A stretch of DNA of 64,000 nt from DATCLS01 sp036563805 (GTDB taxonomy: Bacteria > Actinomycetota > Acidimicrobiia > Acidimicrobiales > VFJN01). The notes under the pieces were generated by a model. It saw nothing but the letters and a program-made list of their open reading frames with translations. It made no database searches and was not told the origin of the DNA. Location: assembly GCA_036563805.1 (NCBI GenBank), contig DATCLS010000029.1, positions 52,296 to 116,295 on the forward strand, written 5' to 3'. This document shows positions 58,299 to 64,000 of this stretch, piece after piece; position 1 is the first letter of the stretch, and every line of letters begins with the position of its first letter. A program made the position numbers and the translations under genes.

Positions 58299-58824
58299 CC
58301 GCCCGTCCCACCGCCCGACGTCTGCGCTGGCCAGGGCTCTCGCCGCCGCTCTCGTTGTCGCCCTGGTCCCCGCCCTGGCCGCCGTCGGTTGCGGCGGCGA
58401 GGCGGCCACCTCGACCAGCGAGCGGCAGGAAGAGGTCGCCCGCCGGGGCGCCGCGGTCATGCCGTTCGACCTCGACGCCACGACCCACCACTTCGAGCCC
58501 GTCGACGACGGGCTGGTCGAGACCGTGGTCGCCGAAGATCCGGCCGACAGCGAGCAGGTGCGGCTCGTCCGCCGGCATCTGGCCGGCGAGGCCGAGCGCT
58601 TCGCCCGGGGCGACTTCGCCGATCCAGCCGTCATCCACGGCGACGGGATGCCCGGCCTGGCCGAGCTGCGGGCCGGCGCGGCCCGGATCGCCGTCACCTA
58701 CCGCGAGGTGCCGGCCGGCGGCCGCATCACGTTCCGCACCGCGGATCCCGATCTGGTCGCCGCCCTCCACCGCTGGGGCGAGGCCCAGGTCGCCGACCAC
58801 GGCCATCACGCCACGGCCCACTGA
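58291..58824 (+). CDS. Lipoprotein with a His-rich domain (often labelled aspartate carbamoyltransferase-like)
   Basis: A 177-residue lipoprotein (LAAVGC). The mature part reads MPFDLDATTHHFEPVDDGLV, LAGEAERFARGDFADPAVIH, GDGMPGLAELRAGAARIAVT and ends HGHHATAH. In other actinobacteria close proteins carry an aspartate carbamoyltransferase label, which the sequence does not support: no carbamoyl-phosphate loop is present. His-rich ends suggest metal binding. It is cotranslated with a MarR regulator. ATG 58291. Confidence 0.75.
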   Translation: MTDRPSHRPTSALARALAAALVVALVPALAAVGCGGEAATSTSERQEEVARRGAAVMPFDLDATTHHFEPVDDGLVETVVAEDPADSEQVRLVRRHLAGEAERFARGDFADPAVIHGDGMPGLAELRAGAARIAVTYREVPAGGRITFRTADPDLVAALHRWGEAQVADHGHHATAH

Positions 58825-58896
58825 CCGGTCCCGGCGCGCCGACCGTCCCGCCGGCATACCGTGCGGGGATGGCATGTCTCGTCGGGGTGGTGGGGG

Positions 58897-59433
58897 GTGA
58901 CGGGCGTGGCCGGCGCGGCCGGTGAGCGGGACGGGTTCACCGTCGTGCCCGTCGGCCGGGTGGCGTCGCCGCTGACCGATCCGGCGGCCGCCCCCAAGCA
59001 GGGGACCGAGGGCGCGCCCGACGCCTGGATCGAGCTCGACCCCGCCTACCGGGACGCCGTCCGCGACATCGCCCCAGGCGACCGCCTCCTGGTCCTGACG
59101 TGGCTGGATCGGGCCCGGCGCGACGTCCAGCGGGTCCGTCCCCGCGACGAGCCCGCCAACCCGGAGACCGGGGTGTTCAGCACCCGGTCCCAGGACCGAC
59201 CCAACCCGCTCGGGCTCCACCCCGTCGACGTGCTGGCGGTCGACGGGCTGCGCCTCCGGGTCCGCCACCTGGAGGCCGTCGACGGCACGCCGGTCCTCGA
59301 CATCAAGCCCGAGATATCAAGCCTGAGATCTGACGGCCCGCCGTCGGGCCCGCGGTCGGCACCCCCACCGGCGCCCGGCGGAGCCGCGACACTGGGAGGG
59401 TCCCTGCGGCAGGGCGAGGAGCGGGCGCGGTGA
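58897..59433 (+). CDS. trmO: TrmO/TsaA-like tRNA (adenine-N6) methyltransferase with an extended C-terminus
   Basis: A 178-residue protein with the TrmO fold: FTVVPVGRVASPLTDPAAAP, KQGTEGAPDAWIELDPAYRD and VFSTRSQDRPNPLGLHPVDV, then GTPVLDIKPEI. TrmO uses S-adenosylmethionine to modify t6A in tRNA; the single fold is the small beta-barrel type. A 14-bp duplication (59302-59329) shifts the frame just before what would be the stop (DIKPEI then TGA), adding about 35 residues of Pro/Ser/Gly-rich tail. The GTG 58897 start is uncertain; GTG 58906 is an alternative. Function should be normal if the tail does not interfere. Confidence 0.8.
   Translation: MTGVAGAAGERDGFTVVPVGRVASPLTDPAAAPKQGTEGAPDAWIELDPAYRDAVRDIAPGDRLLVLTWLDRARRDVQRVRPRDEPANPETGVFSTRSQDRPNPLGLHPVDVLAVDGLRLRVRHLEAVDGTPVLDIKPEISSLRSDGPPSGPRSAPPPAPGGAATLGGSLRQGEERAR
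59302..59329. repeat. 14-bp tandem duplication at the end of trmO
   Basis: ATCAAGCCCGAGAT (59302-59315) and ATCAAGCCTGAGAT (59316-59329). Removing one copy gives GAC ATC AAG CCC GAG ATC TGA, a natural stop. Confidence 0.85.
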
Positions 59434-59729
59434 TCTACAGCTTCGGCGAGTTCGACGTCGACGTCCGCCGCTTCGAGCTGCGCCGGAACGGCGCGGTCGT
59501 CGCCGTCGAGCCCCAGGTGTTCGACGTGCTGGCGCTCCTGGTCCGCGTGCGCGACCGAGTGGTCACCAAGACCGAGATCTTCGACACGGTGTGGGGCAGC
59601 CGGTTCGTCAGCGAGTCGACGCCGACCAGCCGGATCAAGGCGCTGCGCCGGGCGGTCGGCGACGACGGCAGGGCCCAGCGGATCGTGCGCACGCGCACGG
59701 GCGGGGCTACCGGTGCGTGGCGCCGGTGA
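59430..59729 (+). CDS. Winged-helix (Trans_reg_C) regulator cut short by a frameshift
   Basis: A 99-residue protein: MIYSFGEFDVDVRRFELRRN, VEPQVFDVLALLVRVRDRVV, TKTEIFDTVWGSRFVSESTP and TSRIKALRRAVGDDGRAQRI. This is the OmpR-type DNA-binding domain seen at the head of hydrolase or cyclase-linked regulators. At the end the wing strand GRGYRCVAPVTE appears in another frame, showing a one-base loss near 59690-59700. The open frame therefore lacks the wing and any downstream domain. ATG overlaps the trmO stop by 4 bases. It may be non-functional. Confidence 0.65.
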   Translation: MIYSFGEFDVDVRRFELRRNGAVVAVEPQVFDVLALLVRVRDRVVTKTEIFDTVWGSRFVSESTPTSRIKALRRAVGDDGRAQRIVRTRTGGATGAWRR

Positions 59730-59764
59730 CCGAGCGACCCGACCCGACCGGTCCGCACCCGACC

Positions 59765-60315
59765 GGCCCGTCGGCGCCCACCACCAGGCAGGCCGAAATC
59801 TGGCCGGTGCCCGTCGTCGACCGCCACGCCGACGACCCGACCCTTGGCGTCGGCGACCGTGCCGGTGACGGTGGCCCCGCTCAGGAACGACGGGCCCGGC
59901 CTCGACCGCCGCGGACGTCAGGATCGTGTCGAGCAGGTAGCGCCGGGGGCCAGGAGATGGTCGACGCCGGCGCGGTCCTTGATCGCCCGGCTCAGCGGGC
60001 GGCCGGCGCCGAGCTGGAACGTGACGCGCCGGATCTGCGGTGCCCCCGTCCGGTGGACCCGGTCGAGCAGGTCCCAGCGGGCCAGCTGGACCAGGCCGCC
60101 GCGGGCGAGCGCATCGTCGACAAGGTGTCGCTCGGGAACCTGGCCCGGTCGACGAGCAGGACGTCGTGTCCCTGGCGGGCCAGCAGCATCGCGGTGGCCG
60201 CACCCGCGCACCGGGCGCCGACGACCACGACCTCGTGCTCGCGGTTGTCGTGCTCGTGCTCGCTGTCCCGTTGCCCACCGTCGCCGCGGTGCGGGTCGTG
60301 CCTCGCGTCGGTCAC
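59765..60315 (-). pseudogene. Relic of a FAD-dependent oxidoreductase
   Basis: On the minus strand from 60315 a protein begins with EVVVVGARCAGAATAMLLAR, then QGHDVLLVDRARFPSDTLST, the FAD-binding GxGxxG head of geranylgeranyl-reductase/PHBH-like enzymes. The same gene then continues in a second frame (ALARGGLVQLARWDLLDRVH, GRPLSRAIKDRAGVDHLLAP) and a third (RRYLLDTILTSAAVEAG), then VTGTVADAKGRVVGVAVDDG and LVVGADG. At least four frame changes are needed. It overlaps the end of the winged-helix gene on the other strand. So it is a dead gene, not a coding region. Confidence 0.65.
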
Positions 60316-60438
60316 GGGCCCGACGATGCGGCCGTCATCCCCTCCGACGCTTGGAGACGGCGTGGAGGATCCTGGAGATCACGGGGAGGACGAGCGCGTC
60401 GCCCGCCCCTCGGGGACTCGGCGGTCGCCGCGGCGGCT

Positions 60439-61986
60439 CTACCTGCGTCCGTCCTCGAGGCGGTAGGCGGCGACCCAGGGCTCGTACCGGTCGGGCGCCT
60501 CGCGCTCGCCCCGGCACGCCCTGATCCACCCGCCGCCGCAGGCGAAGAGCGCGTACCGGTCCGAGAACCTCACGGGAAAGCCGGGAAGCTCGTCGACCAC
60601 GGTCCCCGACCGGTCGACCGACCGGAACCGCGGCGGCCCGCCGCGCAGGTCGCCGTAGCTCGCGCCCTCGCCCTGCCCGACGATGCGCCCGGCGTGGATC
60701 GTGACGAGGGGGCCGAGGCCGGAGGTCTCGCGGGCGGACAGGCCGGTCCGGCGGGTCTCGACGTCGATGGTCGCCAGGCGCTCGTCGCCGTCAGCGGACA
60801 CCCGCACCTGGCAGGCCATGAGGGTCTCCTGGTCGCTGGCGCAGCTCGTTGGCCGGGTCTCCAGCCGCCCGATCTCCCGGCCGGTCGCGACCTCGATGAC
60901 GACCAGGTTCATCGGCGGGTGCCGCTCGCGGCCCTGGGGGACGGGGCCCGGGCTGCGCACGCCGATGACCGCCAGGTCCCCGGCCACGGCCAACAGGCTC
61001 GACCACCGGTAACGCTCCTGCAGATCCCAGCGTCGGCGCCCCGTGGCGGCGTCGAGGGCGACGACCGTGGTGCCCGGGGGAGGTGATGCCGCGACGGGCT
61101 CGAGCGGGGACCCGGCGGTCTGGGCGAGCACCGTTTCTCCGGTCGTCCGCCCGGTCGTCCGCCCGGCCGCGTCCTCGGGCCCGTCTCCGGCCTCGCCGGC
61201 GATGGCGGCCGGCCGGACGCCCTCGGCCTCCCACCGCGTCGATCCATCCGCCGGGTCGAGGGCCACGATGCGCAACCGCCGGACGCGTGCTGCCGCCACG
61301 GGCTCCTCGTCGCTCGGGTCGACGACGGCCAGGACGGTGCGCTCGCTGGCGACCAGGGTGCGCACGTGCCGGTCGTCGTCCGCGGAGTCGGCCGCGAACG
61401 AGCCGAGCCGGGCGGTCCACAGGCGGTGCCCGTCGTCGAGCGACAGGGCGGCGACGCCGAACCCGGTGCGCGGGTACCACTCGTCGCGGGCGATGTAGGG
61501 CACGGCGACGGCCCAGCCGTCGCCGTGGCGGACGACGGCGGGCGCGGCCGCGTCGGCCTCAGCGATCTGCAGCCGCTCGTCGGTGCCGCCGGGCAGCGGG
61601 TCGTCCTCGCCGAGGTGCCACCGGGCATCGCCGGTGGCGACGTCCACCACGGCGAGCTCCCCGTCTACGACCGACGGCCCGCCGACCAGGACGGCGATGT
61701 CTCCGACCACCACGGACCGGGCCGCGGCCGGCAGGGGCTCGCCCGACCGGCTCGACCACACCGGCTCCGCGCTCAGCGGGAGGGGCCGCAGGCCGGCGGG
61801 CTCGGCGATCTCGTCCCACCCGTCCCATCGGTCCTCCTCGTTTCGGCCGTCACCGCCCCGGGAGCGGACCACGACGACGCCGGCCACGACGGCCGCCACG
61901 GCCACTGCGGCCGCGGCGACGGCCAGGCGCCGCCGACACGGTCCGCTGGTGACCGCCGGCAGGCGCATCCGCCTCAGCAATCCCAT
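60439..61986 (-). CDS. Membrane-anchored PQQ-like beta-propeller protein
   Basis: A 515-residue protein with an N-terminal anchor (LAVAAAAVAVAAVVAGVVVV) and outer blades with the repeat LAVVDVATGDARWHLGE, VAALSLDDGHRLWTARLG, IVALDPADGSTRWEAEG and VVALDAATGRRRWDLQE, typical of PQQ-like propellers (W-docking motif). No PQQ-ligand set was identified, so a binding or scaffold role is likelier than dehydrogenase activity. ATG 61986 (MGLLRRMRLP). A charged linker with GRTTGRTTGE lies in the middle. Confidence 0.82.
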   Translation of the reverse strand: MGLLRRMRLPAVTSGPCRRRLAVAAAAVAVAAVVAGVVVVRSRGGDGRNEEDRWDGWDEIAEPAGLRPLPLSAEPVWSSRSGEPLPAAARSVVVGDIAVLVGGPSVVDGELAVVDVATGDARWHLGEDDPLPGGTDERLQIAEADAAAPAVVRHGDGWAVAVPYIARDEWYPRTGFGVAALSLDDGHRLWTARLGSFAADSADDDRHVRTLVASERTVLAVVDPSDEEPVAAARVRRLRIVALDPADGSTRWEAEGVRPAAIAGEAGDGPEDAAGRTTGRTTGETVLAQTAGSPLEPVAASPPPGTTVVALDAATGRRRWDLQERYRWSSLLAVAGDLAVIGVRSPGPVPQGRERHPPMNLVVIEVATGREIGRLETRPTSCASDQETLMACQVRVSADGDERLATIDVETRRTGLSARETSGLGPLVTIHAGRIVGQGEGASYGDLRGGPPRFRSVDRSGTVVDELPGFPVRFSDRYALFACGGGWIRACRGEREAPDRYEPWVAAYRLEDGRR

Positions 61987-62105
61987 GACAGTGATACGCA
62001 CGAGGCGCCTTGGAAAGTTCCCCGTTCGGTCGCGGCTCGCCACGGCGACGAGCGGCGGGCGCCCACGACCCGGCGTCGACCGCGGCGCTGCCGTTGTTCA
62101 CCGCC

Positions 62106-62207
62106 TGAGGATCGCCGCTCGGGGCGCTGCTCGGCGGCGCGCTGGGGGAGCTGCTCGGGCTGCGGGCGGTGGTCCTCATCGCCGCCGGCGGCCAGCTCCT
62201 GGCCGTC
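62106..62207 (+). pseudogene. C-terminal relic of an MFS transporter
   Basis: Reading on the plus strand after an in-frame TGA at 62106-62108 gives GSPLGALLGGALGELLGLRA then VVLIAAGGQLLAV, the typical penultimate and last membrane helices of MFS_3-type permeases (WGSLPLGALLGG is the usual text; TGA stands for the Trp codon TGG). The frame then enters a tandem repeat. No other MFS part is present. Dead fragment. Confidence 0.5.
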
Positions 62208-62280
62208 CCGCCGCGGTTCACGCTGACGGAGCTCGCATCCGGGCCGCCGCGGTTCACGCCGACGGAGGCCCGCATCCGGG
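62208..62280. repeat. 36/37-bp tandem repeat beside the MFS relic
   Basis: Units at 62208-62243 and 62244-62280 share CCGCCGCGGTTCACG and GCATCCGGG, with one extra base in the second. It disrupts any reading frame beyond the relic. The rest of 61987-62383 shows nothing else. Confidence 0.65.
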
Positions 62281-62383
62281 CCGCCGAGCGGGATGCGCTC
62301 CCCGCCGGGGCCCGACCCTGGCGGCGGGGGCCGAGCGTGACGGCCCGCCGGGACCCGCCGGGCCCTGGGGGCCCGGACCGACG

Positions 62384-62934
62384 TCAGGACCAGACCGACG
62401 TCCCCGGCGACCGCTCCTCGATCTCGACGAGCGGCCGGTGCAGCTCGGGGAACGCCTGCAGGGTCGTGACCGGGCGGCCCCGCCGGCGCCGCCACCGGAG
62501 CGACTGGTGCTTGGTGTCCCACCACGGTGTCCCCACCGACTCGAGGTCGTCCCAGGGGATGCAGACCTCGCGGGCGGACGCCTGGAGCACCACGCCGGTG
62601 TCGACGACGATCACCCGGTGCGGGGTCCAGTAAGCCCAGAAGACGCCCCACACGCCGCCGACGACGAGGAGCGACACCGTGGCCAGGACCGCCGTCGGGG
62701 CCTCGTCGGCCCGCAGGCCGACCACCAGCGGCCCACCCCGATGCCGAGGAGGACGAAGCCCGCCACGCCGGACACCACCAACTGATACGTCTCGCCCAGG
62801 TAGACCCGGTCGCCCGGAGGCCGAGGCCGAGACCGCCGACGGTGGTACCGCGGCCGCCCGCCCGACCCGTCGGCGTCGGCGTCGGCGCCCCGGAGGTACG
62901 CCCCTTCCCGTTCGTCCCCGTACGCTCCCGCCAT
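62384..62934 (-). pseudogene. PH-domain-like membrane protein with a frameshift
   Basis: ATG 62934 opens a frame reading DRVYLGETYQLVVSGVAGFV then LLGIGVG (first membrane helix). At about 62728-62735 the frame is lost: adding one base (GGGCCGCTG to GGGCCCGCTG) continues LVVGLRADEAPTAVLATVSL, the second helix VVGGVWGVFWAYWTPHRV, then VLQASAREVCIPWDDLESVG and TTLQAFPELHRPLVEIEERS, a bacterial PH-domain-like ending. The open part from GTG 62725 is 113 residues. This may be true decay or a sequencing error in a C-run. Confidence 0.6.
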
Positions 62935-62939
62935 CGCCC

Positions 62940-63260
62940 CGCGACGGTACTGCGACGCCGTCCGGCCGCCAGCCCGGCCCGGCCCGCCGGACGCGGGTCG
63001 CGGGCCGGCCGACGGACCAACTCCGAGGCGAGCTCCTCGGCCGCCATCCTGGCCGCCGACCTGGTGGCGAACCCTTGCCTGGAGACCCGCCAGGCGACCT
63101 CGGGCCGTTCGACGGTCACCTGCCACGATTGGTCGCCGGTCAGAGTGGCCCGCCAGCGGGCCGGCGTCGAGACGAACGGGCTGAGCCTCGGCGTCGGGTG
63201 GATTCGGATGAGGTAGTCGGTGGCGCCGTCGAAGACCCGGATGGTCTCGGTCGCGGTCAC
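62940..63260 (-). CDS. Small protein of unknown function, 3' end uncertain
   Basis: From GTG 63260 the minus strand reads TATETIRVFDGATDYLIRIH, PTPRLSPFVSTPARWRATLT, DQSWQVTVERPEVAWRVSRQ and MAAEELASELVRRPARDP. The text has protein-like composition and a plausible alpha/beta pattern. There is no stop before the frame enters the PH-like gene out of phase, so the true end was probably lost to an indel. Coordinates of the 3' end are set by eye. The 63261-63347 gap has short repeats (CCACGCCGTCTCG at 63274-63286 and 63310-63322). Confidence 0.4.
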
Positions 63261-63347
63261 GTCCGTCGGGCCGCCACGCCGTCTCGTCGTCACGCCACCA
63301 CGCGCGCCACCACGCCGTCTCGCCCGTCGTCTCGCCGTCACGCCGAG

Positions 63348-63848
63348 CTAGGCCGCGTCCTCGTGGGGGCGGGCGGCTGCCGGCTCGTCCCGGGGGCGCC
63401 GGAGCATGCCGGCCACCACGAGCACGGTGAAGGCCCCGGACGCCAGCTCGAGGCAACCCCGGGCGTGGGCGGGACCGGTGACCAGCGTGACGAGCCGGCC
63501 GGCCGTCGCCGCCACCATGAGGACGAGGATCACGGCCGCCAACCGGCGCTGGGTGCGGTTCCGCAGCCGGGGCACGTCGAGGGTCGGATAGACGACGACG
63601 CGGGCGAGCTTCTCCTCGTGGGTCGCGTGTTTGTCGACCCTGAACACCTCGTACAGCAGGCCGGCGGCGACGGCGGCGCCCAGCACGAGGAGGAGGTGCC
63701 ACCGCCGGAAGCCGCCCCGGGCGAAGGCGAACAGGGCCATGACGACGCCGGTGCCGACGGCGCACGCCAGCGTCTGCACGATCGGCGGCCCGGCGAGCAG
63801 GGCCTTCTGGATGCGGCTGGGCGACTCGGAGAGCGGTCCGTGTTTCAT
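63348..63848 (-). CDS. Four-pass membrane protein of unknown function
   Basis: A 166-residue protein (ATG 63848; MKHGPLSESPSRIQKALLAG). Membrane segments: VQTLACAVGTGVVMALFAFA, HLLLVLGAAVAAGLLYEVFR, LAAVILVLMVAATAGRLVTL and CLELASGAFTVLVVAGMLRR. Between them lies a charged loop (HATHEEKLARVVVYPTLDVP). Family not recognised. The final 116 bases (63885-64000) hold nothing recognisable. Confidence 0.65.
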   Translation of the reverse strand: MKHGPLSESPSRIQKALLAGPPIVQTLACAVGTGVVMALFAFARGGFRRWHLLLVLGAAVAAGLLYEVFRVDKHATHEEKLARVVVYPTLDVPRLRNRTQRRLAAVILVLMVAATAGRLVTLVTGPAHARGCLELASGAFTVLVVAGMLRRPRDEPAAARPHEDAA

Positions 63849-64000
63849 GGCAAGCCCGGCCCGGCCCGTCGGCGGTCGCGCCATCGGAACCGCCGTCGGC
63901 TGCGCCGGTGCACCCGCCCCAGGGCCCGGGTGCGTCGTGGGGGGTGGATCATAACCCCGGTTCCGCGCCGGAGGCCCCGGGCCGGTGGGTCGGCTCGCCG

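Noticed and set aside
1..64000. CRISPR arrays, insertion sequences, rRNA, toxin-antitoxin or defence islands
   Set aside because: No regularly spaced repeats, transposase motifs, rRNA sequence or recognisable defence genes were found on reading both strands.

Overview
The window is about 64 kb of very GC-rich (roughly 74% by eye) actinobacterial chromosome. Supporting signs are many GTG starts, TetR/MarR/SigE-family regulators, a deazaflavin (F420)-type reductase, a relic of the mycothiol-dependent maleylpyruvate isomerase family, and a DUF4234 protein with a Pro/Gln/Gly-rich head. Gene content (two-domain acyl-CoA dehydrogenase, Rieske oxygenase, LLM oxidoreductases, VOC proteins, LuxE/LuxC-type reductase) suits a soil or aquatic member of Acidimicrobiia or a related deep actinobacterial lineage. 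That placement is inference. The only RNA gene seen is a tRNA-Lys(CTT); there is no rRNA, CRISPR array or intact transposase.

Layout. 0-10.3 kb: cell-surface and exopolysaccharide block (truncated secreted propeller/LamG/PKD protein, lipoprotein, GT4 glycosyltransferase, cytidylyltransferase, a fused sugar-phosphate transferase plus glycosyltransferase, and a beta-helix lipoprotein). 10.4-20.8 kb: membrane-tethered Hsp70-like protein, VOC plus membrane protein pair, a large LuxR/NB-ARC regulator, a SigE-type sigma factor with a probable membrane partner, a secreted protein and a pectate-lyase-like lipoprotein. 20.9-35.8 kb: catabolic and regulatory block (EthD, duplicated VOC, a substrate-binding protein/ABC-ATPase chimera, TetR, amidohydrolase diverging from a Rieske oxygenase, LLM oxidoreductase, galE, two-domain acyl-CoA dehydrogenase, TetR, thioesterase, kinase-like protein). 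36-45.8 kb: cold-shock gene with a clear terminator, DUF72 protein, a TetR-controlled operon of LuxE-like ligase, LuxC-like acyl-CoA reductase and aldo/keto reductase, cytochrome P450, SDR, gamma-carbonic-anhydrase-like protein, F420-type reductase. 45.9-57.7 kb: cytochrome c with an unusual N-terminal domain, TetR and secreted lipase diverging across palindromes, SDRs, an ArsR-ArsC fusion with its operator, small lipoproteins, hydrolase, tRNA-Lys. 57.8-64 kb: MarR, lipoprotein, TrmO-like gene and a stretch rich in broken genes.

How it fits together. The left end looks like polysaccharide assembly and surface display. The centre looks like oxidative degradation of hydrophobic acids or ring compounds (oxygenases, acyl-CoA dehydrogenase, thioesterase, F420/LLM reductases), with several TetR proteins sitting beside likely target promoters. 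A recurring feature is gene decay: the spaces between intact genes hold frameshifted or truncated relics (alpha/beta hydrolase, DUF5519, molybdopterin oxidoreductase, maleylpyruvate isomerase, FAD oxidoreductase, MFS permease, PH-like membrane protein). One gene is an in-frame deletion chimera, and another has lost its stop codon to a 14-bp duplication. No complete new defence or mobile system was found. The most unusual loci are the binding-protein/ATPase chimera, the Hsp70 receptor-like protein, the LuxE-LuxC operon and the cytochrome c with a depolymerase-type domain.
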